Source of the DNA: Candidatus Nitrosopelagicus sp.
Lineage (GTDB): Archaea; Thermoproteota; Nitrososphaeria; Nitrososphaerales; Nitrosopumilaceae
Direction of reading: 5' to 3'
Length of the DNA stretch: 64,000 bases
Assembly: GCA_028345575.1 (NCBI GenBank)
Contig: JAOMDR010000002.1
Location: forward strand, 1 to 64,000
Positions 52,772 to 62,973 of the stretch are shown here, piece by piece. How positions within the stretch are numbered: position 1 is the first letter of the stretch; each line of letters opens with the position of its first letter. The position numbers and the translations under genes were made by a program. The notes under the pieces were generated by a model. That model was not told the origin of the DNA and made no database searches. It worked only from the letters and a program-made list of their open reading frames with translations.

Positions 52772-53283
52772 TTCTTTTTACCCAATATTTGTTCTTTAAA
52801 TGCAAGACTAGCATTATGTATCTGATTATAATATACTTCTTCTTCTACACTTAGTTTTGACGAAAGGTCAGAAGTAAGTTTAGATGAATCAGCCAACCTA
52901 ACAATCTTACCTTGTCTGATTCTAACTAGTTGATTCAACATACTTTCCGCTTTATCAAAATCAGCTGTTTCAAGTTTTTTCAGGTATGCGTTAAGTTTTA
53001 TGTAAAAATGTTTTTCTAATGTTGCAAGGGAATCTTCATCTGCAATATCTTCTTTGACCTTTGCTTGTTTTAGTTCTTTAATCATATCTTGTTCATGTAG
53101 AATTACATGTTTTTCAGATTCTAGAATATTAGCAACCCATCTAGGGATATTCATCATTTCATTTTCTTTTCCTTCTATCTGTACACCAGATACATCCATC
53201 TTTAGATCATGTTTGAATTCGACTTTAACGTCTTCTAGACCATATCCTATCGAATGAACTTTGATTACATCTTCTAATTCCAA
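52768..53283 (-). CDS. GINS subunit (Gins23-like)
   Basis: 171 residues. The order looks like a small beta domain first (residues 1-50, including NIPRWVANILESEKHV, as in Gins23/Psf2-3), then the helical domain. GINS joins MCM and a GAN/Cdc45-like protein in the replicative helicase complex. It is the first gene of the operon with mcm and hel308. Identity is by pattern; Gins51 is the less likely alternative. Confidence 0.78.
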   Translation of the reverse strand: MELEDVIKVHSIGYGLEDVKVEFKHDLKMDVSGVQIEGKENEMMNIPRWVANILESEKHVILHEQDMIKELKQAKVKEDIADEDSLATLEKHFYIKLNAYLKKLETADFDKAESMLNQLVRIRQGKIVRLADSSKLTSDLSSKLSVEEEVYYNQIHNASLAFKEQILGKKK

Positions 53284-53371
53284 TATTGATCACACACCTT
53301 TCAGGGATTTATGGACAGCGATCGATCAATTTTCTCGACAATTAGCTTTGATCATTTGATCCTTCTAGGCA

Positions 53372-53382
53372 TTTATTAATAA
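53372..53382 (+). promoter_or_regulatory. TATA-like box of rfcS
   Basis: TTTATTAATAA lies about 25 bases ahead of the ATG at 53401. Confidence 0.45.
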
Positions 53383-53400
53383 CAAAATGAGTTTGCAACT

Positions 53401-54357
53401 ATGACAATTTCAGATATTATGTGGGTGGAGAAGTATAGACCAAAGAAAATCTCAGAAGTAGTTAATCAAAAAGATATCAAAGGTAGCCTATCGGCATTAC
53501 TCAAAAATCAAGAAGAGATGCCACATTTACTATTTTCAGGTTCTGCAGGAGTTGGAAAGACTACAATGGCATTATGCATTTCTAAAGAGATTTTGGGGGA
53601 TAAATGGAAAGACTACACATTAGAACTCAATGCATCTGATGAAAGAGGAATAAACATGGTAAGAGAACGAGTAAAAAAATTCTCAAGATTTGCAGGACTC
53701 GATACTGAGATTCCATTTAAGATAATAATTTTGGATGAAGCAGATGAGATGACATCAGATGCTCAAACAGCATTGAGACGAATAATAGAAGATACAGCAA
53801 AATTTTGTAGGTTTATTTTGATTGCAAATAATATTTCAAAAATTATTAATCCAATTCAGAGTAGATGCGCAATTTTCAAATTCTCACAAATTGATGAAAA
53901 AGAGATAACTACACATCTAAAAGCTGTATTAAAAAAAGAGAAAGGAAAGGCGGATGAGAAAGGTCTAAAGGAAATTGCAGGATATGCAGGAGGGGATCTG
54001 AGACATGCAATCAACTTATTACAAACTGCTGCAAGTACAGGAGATATTTCCCAAGATAGTGTGAAGGCTGCTGCAGGATTAACAAAAACAAATGATGTAG
54101 ATGATGTTCTAAAGTTAGCAGTTTCTGGAAAGATTCAAGATTCAAGAAATAAAATGATTGAATTAGTAAAAGTGTATGGAATGTCAGAATCAGATTTTCT
54201 AAAATATATCAATCAAGCATTATTTTCTGGAAAATACGAAAACCTAGAAGAGTTATCACAAATTATAGCAAAATATGATTATAGAATTTTGGTTGGTTCT
54301 AATCCAGAGATTCAATTATCAGCAATGCTTGCAGAGTTAGGAAAGTTTTCTAAATAA
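53401..54357 (+). CDS. rfcS: Replication factor C small subunit
   Basis: An AAA+ clamp-loader ATPase of 318 residues, four copies of which pair with RfcL. MWVEKYRPKKISEVV starts the RFC signature. Walker A is SGSAGVGKTTM, Walker B ILDEADEM, and the Sensor/SRC motif IQSRCA contains the arginine finger. It has its own promoter, apart from rfcL at 19124. Confidence 0.95.
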   Translation: MTISDIMWVEKYRPKKISEVVNQKDIKGSLSALLKNQEEMPHLLFSGSAGVGKTTMALCISKEILGDKWKDYTLELNASDERGINMVRERVKKFSRFAGLDTEIPFKIIILDEADEMTSDAQTALRRIIEDTAKFCRFILIANNISKIINPIQSRCAIFKFSQIDEKEITTHLKAVLKKEKGKADEKGLKEIAGYAGGDLRHAINLLQTAASTGDISQDSVKAAAGLTKTNDVDDVLKLAVSGKIQDSRNKMIELVKVYGMSESDFLKYINQALFSGKYENLEELSQIIAKYDYRILVGSNPEIQLSAMLAELGKFSK

Positions 54358-54648
54358 TTAAAAACCTTCAGGTGGTTTTTGGACAAACACATTACAAACT
54401 AATGCATCAGTGTTCTCATCTCTATACTGAACATTACAAGAGACAAATTTACCCTTTAATGCACGCTCTAAATCTTCAGGAGTTGTTTCCTTGTATTCGG
54501 GATTTTCAGGATTATCGATTTTAGATATTATAATTTTCTCAAGTCTACCATACTGTTCTTGATTATCTTTTCTATAATGAGTCACATCTAATTCAAATGC
54601 ATTTCCAGAAATACATCTTACAACCGGTCCTCCAATTCCATCACCCAT
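54358..54648 (-). CDS. Conserved hypothetical protein
   Basis: 96 residues beginning MGDGIGGPVVRCISGNAFEL. It has no membrane segment or known motif. The sequence contains several strand-like stretches (VRCISGN, FVSCNVQYR, LVCNVFVQ) and two Cys. It abuts the rfcS stop and runs convergent to it. I do not recognise it. Confidence 0.6.
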   Translation of the reverse strand: MGDGIGGPVVRCISGNAFELDVTHYRKDNQEQYGRLEKIIISKIDNPENPEYKETTPEDLERALKGKFVSCNVQYRDENTDALVCNVFVQKPPEGF

Positions 54649-54701
54649 GGATTATTACAGGATAATAGCGATATAAATTTCAAAATGAATTAAAATTTAA
54701 A

Positions 54702-54785
54702 CGCCGAGAGAGGGATTTGAACCCCCGCGTTCTTGCGAACACAGGCTCTCAAGGCCCGCGCCCTACCAGGCTAGGCGACCTCGGC
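54702..54785 (-). tRNA. tRNA-Ser(TGA)
   Basis: A class II tRNA of 84 nt. The acceptor GCCGAGG pairs with TCTCGGC (one G-T pair), the anticodon loop CTTGAGA gives TGA, and a long variable arm follows (TGTTCGCAAGAACGC). The discriminator is G. No CCA is encoded. Confidence 0.92.
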
Positions 54786-54915
54786 AAAAATTAGTGGTAA
54801 ATACTGCTTAAAATTTGTAAGTATCTAAAAGAAGAATTAAAAATAAAGAAATTTATGATTATTTTTAATTGAATGTATGCAGATTCTAATAACCAGGTTG
54901 TAATTTTATAAAATT

Positions 54916-55443
<528 letters not shown>

Positions 55444-55534
55444 TTAAAGCTAGACAAAATTAGTAGTGACTAAACATAATTTATCAGAATTTTGTAAATA
55501 TCTACGTTCATATCTTTTCACATTAAATTACATC

Positions 55535-56200
55535 ATGGACATTATCAAATACGATATCTACAGTGGTCCAAATATTGGGATTTACAGTACAGTGAATGAT
55601 GAATTTGTGTTTTTACCAAGAGGATTTGCGGATGGAAAATCTGAAAAATTATCAGAATATCTAGAAGTGAAACCATTAGAGATATCAGTTGCAAACGCTA
55701 GAGTATTGGGAATTTTGATGGTAGTCAATAATCATGGAATAATTATTCCAAGTACATGTTCAGAAGGAGAGTTTAATCATATTAAGGAAAATACAGATCT
55801 CAATGTAGAGATTTTAGATGTAAAAAATAATGCACTTGGAAATATGATGAGTGTGAATGATAAAGGAGGGGTAGTTTCACCATTAATCCCAAAAGAAGAT
55901 TTACAGAAAATACAAGATGTGTTAGATATAGAAGTAATGCAAAGTAAAATTGCAGGATTTCAACAAGTAGGTGCAGTAATGGCAACATCAGAAAAAGGAA
56001 CTATAGTACATCCAGAAACTGACGAGGAAGATATGAAAACCATTAATAATTTACTAGGAGGAAATATCGAAGCTGCAACAATTAATGGAGGAATACCGTT
56101 TGTATCATCAGGGATATTAGCAAATAAAAATTCAGTAGTTGTGGGTTCATTAACAAATGGACCAGAAATAATGATGCTCACCAGAGCGTTTCTACATTAA
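55535..56200 (+). CDS. Translation initiation factor aIF6
   Basis: A five-fold repeat protein of 221 residues that binds the 50S subunit and stops it joining 30S. It has repeated units such as NNHGIIIPSTCSE, NDKGGVVSPLI and SEKGTIVHPE, one per blade. The frame is open from 55466, but the ATG at 55535 gives the usual start MDIIKYDIYSGPNIG. The end overlaps convergent hisS by nine bases. Confidence 0.93.
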   Translation: MDIIKYDIYSGPNIGIYSTVNDEFVFLPRGFADGKSEKLSEYLEVKPLEISVANARVLGILMVVNNHGIIIPSTCSEGEFNHIKENTDLNVEILDVKNNALGNMMSVNDKGGVVSPLIPKEDLQKIQDVLDIEVMQSKIAGFQQVGAVMATSEKGTIVHPETDEEDMKTINNLLGGNIEAATINGGIPFVSSGILANKNSVVVGSLTNGPEIMMLTRAFLH

Positions 56201-57463
56201 AATATTTTTAATATGTTCTAATAATTCAGATATTGGAATTTGATTTTCAGTTCTATCAGACATATTTCTAACAACTACCACATTTTTTGAAAATTCATCT
56301 GGCCCTACAATAATAACAAATTTAGAATTTGTAGATTGTTCCATTTGTTTTTTTAGCGCTCTACCAGAAAGATCAATATCAGTCAGTATAGAATTTTCTC
56401 TCAGTAAAGATGCAATTTGAATAGCATTTGGTTTCATTTCATCATTTACATATAATACAGATATTCTAACATCTTGTATTTTAAATGTGGAATTTTGATT
56501 TTCTAATGCTAACATGATTCGTTCAACACCTCCAGCGACTCCAGTTGCACCAAGATCATTTCTTCCAAAAACAGATGGTAAATTATCATATCTTCCACCA
56601 CCAACCAAAGCACCTATGTCAAAGGTTTTATCGAATGCTTCAAAGACTACTCCAGAATAATAATCAAGACCTCGAACAATTCCAAAATTAATCTGAATAT
56701 TATTTACATTACGATTCTTTAGAGATTCAAATAACATTGTTAATTCAGACCAGTTCTCAAATTTAGTTACATCTAAAATTTTAGATATTTCTTCAGGAGT
56801 GCCTTTTAATTTAGAGAATTCGATAATTTTTTCTAATTTTTCCTTAGCATAGCCTTTTTTCTCATATTCAGAAATAATTTCTTGTTTCGATTTTTTTTGT
56901 ATTTTATCAATTGCACGAAAAATATCAGATATGAGTTCAGGTTTATCAGATTCAAAGACAGATGAAACGTATGATTGGACAATTTTTCGATGAGATATAC
57001 TGAGAATTATGTTTTCTAGACCAAGATTTGTGAAAAATTTTGATGTGAATTCAATAATTTCTGCATCAGTTTCAGTATTTTGTTTTCCAAAAATTTCAAT
57101 ATCCCATTGATGAAAAAATCTGTATCTTCCTTTTTGTGGTTCGTCATATCTCCATACACCACCAAATGCAGATATTTTTGCTGGAAGTTTCATAGATTTT
57201 TGTCCAGCAGCATATCGTGTTAAACCAACTGTAAAATCAAATCTTAACGAAACTTCCCGATCACCTTTATCATTAAAAAAATAAACATCATCACGTATTG
57301 TAGGTCCACTCTTTGCTTCAATAACTGACATTAGTTCAATTGGAGAAGGTTCCATTAATTGAAATCCAAATATCTTTGAAGTTGAGAGAAATTTTTCTCG
57401 GATATACTCAATTTTTTCCATTTCAATATTTTCGAAATCTTTCATTCCTCTTGGTAGATCCAT
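56192..57463 (-). CDS. hisS: Histidyl-tRNA synthetase
   Basis: A class II synthetase, 423 residues, that charges tRNA-His. Motif 2 is in KGRYRFFHQWDIEIFG and the family signature appears as RGLDYYSGVVFEAF and ALVGGGRYDNL. The C-terminal anticodon-binding domain follows. It is transcribed convergently to aIF6. Confidence 0.93.
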   Translation of the reverse strand: MDLPRGMKDFENIEMEKIEYIREKFLSTSKIFGFQLMEPSPIELMSVIEAKSGPTIRDDVYFFNDKGDREVSLRFDFTVGLTRYAAGQKSMKLPAKISAFGGVWRYDEPQKGRYRFFHQWDIEIFGKQNTETDAEIIEFTSKFFTNLGLENIILSISHRKIVQSYVSSVFESDKPELISDIFRAIDKIQKKSKQEIISEYEKKGYAKEKLEKIIEFSKLKGTPEEISKILDVTKFENWSELTMLFESLKNRNVNNIQINFGIVRGLDYYSGVVFEAFDKTFDIGALVGGGRYDNLPSVFGRNDLGATGVAGGVERIMLALENQNSTFKIQDVRISVLYVNDEMKPNAIQIASLLRENSILTDIDLSGRALKKQMEQSTNSKFVIIVGPDEFSKNVVVVRNMSDRTENQIPISELLEHIKNILM

Positions 57464-57545
57464 TTACAAAAAAAATTGAAACAAAGAATTTAGACTTTAC
57501 TGTCGTAGTTGTAACTAATTAATAACAGAATAACAGGAATATGGA

Positions 57546-57962
57546 ATGAGTTACAAAACATTAGAACATGCAACTGATGCAATAATTGAAGTGACAGCAG
57601 ATAATTTGAAAGAGGCATTTCAAATAGCAGGAATTTCAGTTATAGACACAATTTTAGACAGTTCTAAAGTTGAAGAAAATGATAGTAAAAAGCTAATTGT
57701 AAAAGGAAAAGATTTGAAATACTTGTTGTACAATTGGCTTGAAGAAATAATAATCTTAACCATTACCGATGGATTTGCTGGAAAAAGAATTCTATTAGAC
57801 GTAACAAAAAATGATGAATATCAAATTAATGCAGAAGTTTTTGGAGAGTTAATAGATTTGAAAAAACATGAATTCAAAGTTGAAATAAAGTCACCTACAT
57901 TTCATGAAATGGAAATTGATGAAAATAGTAAAGTTAGAATGAAATATTTGCTTGATTTGTAA
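57546..57962 (+). CDS. Archease
   Basis: 138 residues. It contains HATDAIIEV near the N-terminus, the calcium/metal-binding Asp and His set, and ends with the KYLLDL pattern. Archease helps the RNA ligase RtcB turn over in tRNA splicing and RNA repair. RtcB itself is not in the window. It leads a two-gene run with a thioredoxin. Confidence 0.9.
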   Translation: MSYKTLEHATDAIIEVTADNLKEAFQIAGISVIDTILDSSKVEENDSKKLIVKGKDLKYLLYNWLEEIIILTITDGFAGKRILLDVTKNDEYQINAEVFGELIDLKKHEFKVEIKSPTFHEMEIDENSKVRMKYLLDL

Positions 57963-57994
57963 TACAATAAATATTGTAATTAAGAGAAAAGATT

Positions 57995-58405
57995 ATGGAA
58001 GATGATGAATTTGAAAAAATACAGAAAAAACAATTAGAAGATTTACTTAAACAACAAAATCTTAACAATATTTTAGATAAGACACCAGTTATGGAATTAA
58101 CATCAGAAAATTTTAATCAAGAGATGGCAAATAATAATTTACTTTTGGTAGATTTTTGGGCAGAATGGTGTGGACCGTGTAAATCAATGCATCCAATATT
58201 TACCAGAATGGCAAAAAAATACAAACGTGTTAGATTTGCAAGAGTGAATGTGGATAATGCACAAGACATTGCAATGAAATATGGAGTTCAATCAATTCCG
58301 ACATTCATAATGTTCAGAAATGGAGAAATTGCAAATACAATGGTAGGAGCGGTAGGAGAACCAGGAATACACATGATTTGTAAAAAATTTATAGATAATC
58401 AATAA
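57995..58405 (+). CDS. Thioredoxin
   Basis: 136 residues. The thioredoxin fold starts near residue 30 after a charged helix. The redox site is WAEWCGPCKSM, then SIPTFIMFRNGE with the cis-Pro. It reduces protein disulfides in the cytosol. Its end overlaps convergent infB by seven bases. Confidence 0.93.
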   Translation: MEDDEFEKIQKKQLEDLLKQQNLNNILDKTPVMELTSENFNQEMANNNLLLVDFWAEWCGPCKSMHPIFTRMAKKYKRVRFARVNVDNAQDIAMKYGVQSIPTFIMFRNGEIANTMVGAVGEPGIHMICKKFIDNQ

Positions 58406-60180
58406 CCATAAACTGGATTGGTTTCTCTTTGTATACGAACAATTTCATTAAGTGTTTGTAATTCTTCAGAAGAAAGTTTGTGAGCATATTTTTTCAAGAG
58501 TTGCTTTGCTTCGGATGGAGATGGTAAAGTATAGAAAACATCTTCTTCATTTACCTGTCGTCCAATTGTAACATTTTGTACTGAGCAGGCAACCTCTTCA
58601 CCAGTTTTAACTTCTTTTACGGTTTTACCATCTGCTTCAAGAGAATGAATGTTGCCAATTTTTTTACCAGTTTTATTTGTAAATGCAATTTTTTGTCGAA
58701 GTATACCAACATCTACACGTATACCAAACACAGCAGGATTGTTGTTACGAAAAGTATAACCTTTTAGAAAAGTAAATTTTGATATCGGAGTGAATTCTTT
58801 AAAAATAGAGTTTTCAAGATCAGATTTGTCATCATCTACCCATTGTGAGTAAGTATCAATTAGACTGTAGATTACTTTATCTTCAAATACTCTTATGTGA
58901 CTTTCATCACATTCAGTTTTTGCATCATCAAATACTTTTACATTAAATGCCAAAACGACTCCAAGGTGACGATCTTTATCTTTAATGGCTTTTGCTTGCA
59001 TTACATCTCTACGTGTAACAGGACCGATGTCTGCTTTTGCTATAGGAACTTGTTGTCTTCTAAGCATTTCAGTAATTGCTTCCAATGAACCAATTGTATC
59101 ACATTTCAGAATCACTCCAGTTGTTTCAGTATCAATAAAAACAGATTCCATTTCAGATTCAAGTGTTTTTTTGAATTCTTCGGTAGTCTCTTGATTTGAT
59201 GATGCATAAACAGTAGTGCCTGGAAGAACTCCCTCTAGATCTGGCGATGCAATTTTTATTCCTGCTGCTGCTTGTACTTCATCTATTGGTTTGAATTTAT
59301 CTCGCGGATCACGCATTTCATCCAAGGCTTTTGGTAGTAAGAGAGCTTTGGGTTTTGTGATTATTACAGAATCTCTTTTTGCAACAATAATGTTATCATC
59401 TTTTTTCAAATGACCATCAATTAGTATCATATTTGCAGTAGGACCTAATCCAACTTCATCATTTACTTCTAAAATAATTCCACGTGTTTGTTTTTCTTCT
59501 TGTTCAAGTTTTTTACCAAGAAATTGTTGTGTTAAACCAACTAAAACTGCCAATAATTCAGGTATTCCAACACCAGATCTAGCACTTACAGGTACAATTG
59601 ATATTTCTTTTTTGAAATCTTGTACTCGATAAAACGCTTCAGATTGATACCCCAGTATGGATAATGCACCAACAACATTATAGATCTGTTCATCAATGTT
59701 TGTCTGAATAGATGAAGGTTGTTTCTTTATTGCTTGAGATATGTATGCATCATCTGTTGCTTGCCAGCCAGATATCATATCGACCTTGTTTAATGCAACC
59801 ACGAATGGTACTTTACGACTTTCAAGAATTTTCAAGCTCTCATTTGTTTGAGGTTGAAATCCTCGATTAATGTCAACAACCAAAATTGCAATATCAGCAG
59901 CAGAACCACCTCTAGCCCGGAGATTTGTGAATACTTCATGTCCAGGGGTATCAATTACTAAAAGTCCAGGAACTTTGTTTTCTGCTTTTCCTAATTTTTC
60001 ATAAAGTGAACCACATAATTTTTGAATGACTTCATCAGGTAAGAAACTCGCTCCAATGTGTTGAGTTATACCACCAGCTTCTCTACCTTGTACGCCAGTT
60101 CCTCGAACTTTATCTAAAAGGGATGTTTTCCCTGAATCAACGTGACCTAATACAGCCACTATGGGTTGTCTTATACGCAA
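58399..60180 (-). CDS. infB: Translation initiation factor aIF5B
   Basis: A GTPase of 593 residues that joins ribosomal subunits. G1 is GHVDSGKTSLL, the switch region is GGITQHIGA, G3 is DTPGHEVF and G4 is NKVD. Domains II-IV follow. It starts close to the P-loop (MRIRQPIVAVLGHVD) and has no intein. It is the last gene of the l7ae-s28e-l24e-ndk operon. Confidence 0.95.
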   Translation of the reverse strand: MRIRQPIVAVLGHVDSGKTSLLDKVRGTGVQGREAGGITQHIGASFLPDEVIQKLCGSLYEKLGKAENKVPGLLVIDTPGHEVFTNLRARGGSAADIAILVVDINRGFQPQTNESLKILESRKVPFVVALNKVDMISGWQATDDAYISQAIKKQPSSIQTNIDEQIYNVVGALSILGYQSEAFYRVQDFKKEISIVPVSARSGVGIPELLAVLVGLTQQFLGKKLEQEEKQTRGIILEVNDEVGLGPTANMILIDGHLKKDDNIIVAKRDSVIITKPKALLLPKALDEMRDPRDKFKPIDEVQAAAGIKIASPDLEGVLPGTTVYASSNQETTEEFKKTLESEMESVFIDTETTGVILKCDTIGSLEAITEMLRRQQVPIAKADIGPVTRRDVMQAKAIKDKDRHLGVVLAFNVKVFDDAKTECDESHIRVFEDKVIYSLIDTYSQWVDDDKSDLENSIFKEFTPISKFTFLKGYTFRNNNPAVFGIRVDVGILRQKIAFTNKTGKKIGNIHSLEADGKTVKEVKTGEEVACSVQNVTIGRQVNEEDVFYTLPSPSEAKQLLKKYAHKLSSEELQTLNEIVRIQRETNPVYGY

Positions 60181-60186
60181 TGTGAA

Positions 60187-60588
60187 TCACTTGAATACCA
60201 CACTTACTTCTTTATCAAAGCTTTCTGTTGAATCAGATGCGTGGATGATGTTTTCAGTAAAACCTAAACCAAAATCACCTCTGATTGAACCAGGTTCAGC
60301 TTCAAAGGATTTTGTTGCACCAACCATTTGTCTAGTTGTAGCAACTGCATTATTACCTTCTACAACTGTAACAACAACTGGGCCAGATGTCATATACTCT
60401 AACAGTTCACCAAAAAATGGTTTGTCTTTATGAACTGAATAGAACTCTGTTGCTAATTCTTTTGTAAATGTGAACATTTTTAATTTTAAGATGGTAAAGC
60501 CCCTTTTTTCAAATCTTGAAACTATTTCTCCAACTAATTTTCGTTGGACACCATCAGGTTTTACAATGAATAATGTTTGTTCAGACAA
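60187..60588 (-). CDS. ndk: Nucleoside diphosphate kinase
   Basis: 133 residues. It moves phosphates between nucleoside tri- and diphosphates through phospho-His116 in NIIHASDS. KPDGVQR and the GSIRGDFG segment are also typical. It lies one base from rpl24e in an archaeal ribosomal operon. Confidence 0.95.
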   Translation of the reverse strand: MSEQTLFIVKPDGVQRKLVGEIVSRFEKRGFTILKLKMFTFTKELATEFYSVHKDKPFFGELLEYMTSGPVVVTVVEGNNAVATTRQMVGATKSFEAEPGSIRGDFGLGFTENIIHASDSTESFDKEVSVVFK

Positions 60589-60589
60589 T

Positions 60590-60793
60590 TTACTTCTTAA
60601 CTTTAATTCCGCCTTTAACGAATTTTTTAGTCCATTTGAATTTTCTAGGATCCCGTTTTAGATCAATTGCGTTTTTTTTACATTTTGCAGAACAGAACCA
60701 TCTTACAGTTCCATCATTTTTTACATTCATTGTTCCAGTACCTTTTGCTACAGGACGGTCACAAAAACTGCAAGGTTTTACTAATAGACTCAT
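60590..60793 (-). CDS. rpl24e: Ribosomal protein L24e
   Basis: A small zinc protein of 67 residues in the large ribosomal subunit. The zinc ligands are in PCSFCDRP and WFCSAKCKKN. The basic C-terminal end (KWTKKFVKGGIKVKK) binds rRNA. Follows rps28e in the operon. Confidence 0.95.
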   Translation of the reverse strand: MSLLVKPCSFCDRPVAKGTGTMNVKNDGTVRWFCSAKCKKNAIDLKRDPRKFKWTKKFVKGGIKVKK

Positions 60794-60802
60794 AATTTAT
60801 CA

Positions 60803-61027
60803 CTAATGTAATTTCTTTGCCTCACGTTCAGTTTCACGTAAAATTAAAACCTCTCCAACTCTAGGAGAACCTTTTACATTTCTAGTGAGAACACGGCCTT
60901 TGTCTTTACCTTCACGAACTTTAACTCTAACTTGAATAACTTCTCCTGCAATACCAGTTCTTCCAACAATTTGAATGATATCTGCAGGACTTAATTGATC
61001 AGATTCTGATTCTTTTTGTTGACTCAT
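60803..61027 (-). CDS. rps28e: Ribosomal protein S28e
   Basis: 74 residues in the small subunit, with the conserved [16 protein letters not shown] and end [13 protein letters not shown]. The start overlaps the l7ae stop by four bases. Confidence 0.95.
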   Translation of the reverse strand: MSQQKESESDQLSPADIIQIVGRTGIAGEVIQVRVKVREGKDKGRVLTRNVKGSPRVGEVLILRETEREAKKLH

Positions 61028-61410
61028 TCTTCAGTCGAGCCACCTTTCAATTTAGCTAGTGATGCAACTACTTCATCAACAATATGTGATGCATCTCCTG
61101 AATCTAATATAGCAGCGGCAGCTGATGTGACATCAATTCCAAGAGCCTTTCCTAGTTCTTGTTTACTTGGAACAAATGCATAGGCTGCTTTTTGTTCTTC
61201 ACAGATTAGTGGAAGATGGGCTACAACCTCTGGAGGTTCTACATCTTCTGCAATAATGATTAATTTACTAATTCCACGTTCAATGGCTTTTGTTGCCTCA
61301 TTTGTACCTCTGACAACTTTACCAGATGTGGCAGACACTCTTAGTGCTTCAAGGATCGGACTAACAAGTTCTTCTGGTGTTTCAGTTTTTACGTAATACG
61401 GTTTAGCCAT
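61024..61410 (-). CDS. rpl7ae: Ribosomal protein L7Ae
   Basis: An RNA-binding protein of 128 residues that recognises kink-turns, both in the ribosome and in C/D and H/ACA guide RNPs. [12 protein letters not shown] and [17 protein letters not shown] are conserved. I start at the ATG at 61410 ([10 protein letters not shown]); an ATG at 61419 adds three residues. First gene of the operon. Confidence 0.95.
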   Translation of the reverse strand: MAKPYYVKTETPEELVSPILEALRVSATSGKVVRGTNEATKAIERGISKLIIIAEDVEPPEVVAHLPLICEEQKAAYAFVPSKQELGKALGIDVTSAAAAILDSGDASHIVDEVVASLAKLKGGSTEE

Positions 61411-61445
61411 TATGAGCATGCTCCAAAATGGTCTTAAATATGTTA

Positions 61446-62789
61446 TCAGGAGAGAATTGATTTGGTTTTTTCAACAAAATTAGAGATTAATGAATCAAGA
61501 TTTTGTTGAGAGCTTGATTCTCCATAAATTCGGATAATTGGTTCTGTTCCACTGGGTCTAATCATGATCCAATTGTTTTCATCCACTTGGATTTTGATTC
61601 CATCAGAGGTATTTGAATCAGGGAATTCTCTCAAAAGTTCTAAAATAACAGTTTTAGATTGATCCAAAGAACAGTCTATCTTTGTTTTAGTAGTAAAACT
61701 AGGTGGAAGGTTTTTGATGTTTTGACTAAGATTTGATTCTGATTTAGACAATAGATCTAACATTAATGCTAAAGTCATAGCACCGTCTCGTACATGATTA
61801 TGCTTTCCAAACATAAATCCTCCATTTTCTTCATAACCAATTAATGCATCATCAGTTACCATTCTTCTAGAAACTTCTACACTACCCACTTTTGTTCGTA
61901 CTACGTGAGAATTACTCTTTTCAACAATAGTTTCAATAATGTTACCAGAGTTTAGACAGGTCACTACTTGTGATTTTGGATATTGTTGAAGTAGATAATC
62001 ACAAAGAAGTAAAGCTGAACTATCACCTGTTAAGATTTTTCCAGTTTCATCACAGAAAATACTCCTATCACCATCACCATCAAATGCAATCCCAAAATTT
62101 GAATTTGTATCAGTAACTAAACTAGACAATTCTCCAAGATTTTGAGGAGTAGGTTCCGAACCACGACCTGGGAAATCACCATCAATATTTTCATTTATGG
62201 TGTAGACATCACATCCTAATTTTTCACATAATTGTTTAGCAGTAACAGATTGTGCACCATTTCCAAGATCCAGACAAACTTTGAATTTTTTTGCCTTAAT
62301 GGAATTAATATCTACTAAAGAAATTATTCCATCGATATATGTGGAAATAACATTTTTTTCTTCAAATGATTTACCAAATGTATTAGTTTTAATCCAATTT
62401 TTTTCATCAAAAATTTGCTCTATTTTTCGTTCATCCTCACGGGAGATTTCAACACCGTCAAATGCAACAGGTTTGATTCCATTATATTTTGCAGGATTGT
62501 GTGATGCAGTAATCATCAATCCACCATCATATCCTAATTTTTTTGTCGCATATTCTAAGCAAGGAGTAGGCACAAGTCCAGCCATATAGCAATCTAAACC
62601 TGAATAATTTAATGCCGAAGAAACAATTTTTGCGACAATTGGACTAGAATGTCTTCCATCATACCCTACCAGAATTTTTCCTTTTTTGAAATATGCAGCT
62701 AATGACATAACAAGATCATTAACAAACTCCAGTGTAAAATCTTCAGAGAAAACACCACGAACCCCATTTGTGCCAAATAATTTTTTCAT
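61446..62789 (-). CDS. glmM: Phosphoglucosamine mutase / phosphohexomutase
   Basis: 447 residues of the alpha-D-phosphohexomutase family, which swaps phosphate between C1 and C6 of sugar phosphates. The phosphoserine loop is TASHNPAKYNG, the metal loop is FDGDGDRS, and the sugar-binding loop is GYEENGGFMFG. The C-terminal phosphate site is RPSGTEPIIRIY. It feeds UDP-GlcNAc synthesis, which the GT4 transferase at 47487 would use. Phosphomannomutase activity is also possible. Confidence 0.88.
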   Translation of the reverse strand: MKKLFGTNGVRGVFSEDFTLEFVNDLVMSLAAYFKKGKILVGYDGRHSSPIVAKIVSSALNYSGLDCYMAGLVPTPCLEYATKKLGYDGGLMITASHNPAKYNGIKPVAFDGVEISREDERKIEQIFDEKNWIKTNTFGKSFEEKNVISTYIDGIISLVDINSIKAKKFKVCLDLGNGAQSVTAKQLCEKLGCDVYTINENIDGDFPGRGSEPTPQNLGELSSLVTDTNSNFGIAFDGDGDRSIFCDETGKILTGDSSALLLCDYLLQQYPKSQVVTCLNSGNIIETIVEKSNSHVVRTKVGSVEVSRRMVTDDALIGYEENGGFMFGKHNHVRDGAMTLALMLDLLSKSESNLSQNIKNLPPSFTTKTKIDCSLDQSKTVILELLREFPDSNTSDGIKIQVDENNWIMIRPSGTEPIIRIYGESSSQQNLDSLISNFVEKTKSILS

Positions 62790-62836
62790 ATTATCAATTC
62801 AATACCGATAAATTTGTCTGTTGTTGCACAATCCTT

Positions 62837-62921
62837 GCGGGTGTCGCCCAGCCTGGTCAAAGGCGCAGGGTTTAGGACCCTGTCTCTTAGGAGTTCGTGG
62901 GTTCGAATCCCACCACCCGCA
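62837..62921 (+). tRNA. tRNA-Leu(TAG)
   Basis: A class II tRNA of 85 nt. The acceptor GCGGGTG pairs with CACCCGC, and the anticodon stem CAGGG/CCCTG holds loop TTTAGGA, anticodon TAG. A variable arm (TCTCTTAGGAGTTC) follows, and the T-loop is TTCGAAT. Discriminator A, no encoded CCA. Confidence 0.93.
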
Positions 62922-62929
62922 TTATTTGA

Positions 62930-62937
62930 TTTTTTTT
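62930..62937 (+). terminator. T-run terminator after tRNA-Leu
   Basis: Eight T residues follow tRNA-Leu by nine bases. Archaeal RNA polymerase ends at such runs. No hairpin is needed and none is seen. Confidence 0.4.
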
Positions 62938-62973
62938 ACAAGATACCTTAAGCATATATGAGATTAAACAGAA

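Noticed and set aside
54786-54915. 130-base gap between tRNA-Ser and the ferredoxin gene
   Set aside because: It is AT-rich without a convincing frame, hairpin or repeat; probably the 3' region of the ferredoxin gene and the tRNA-Ser promoter.
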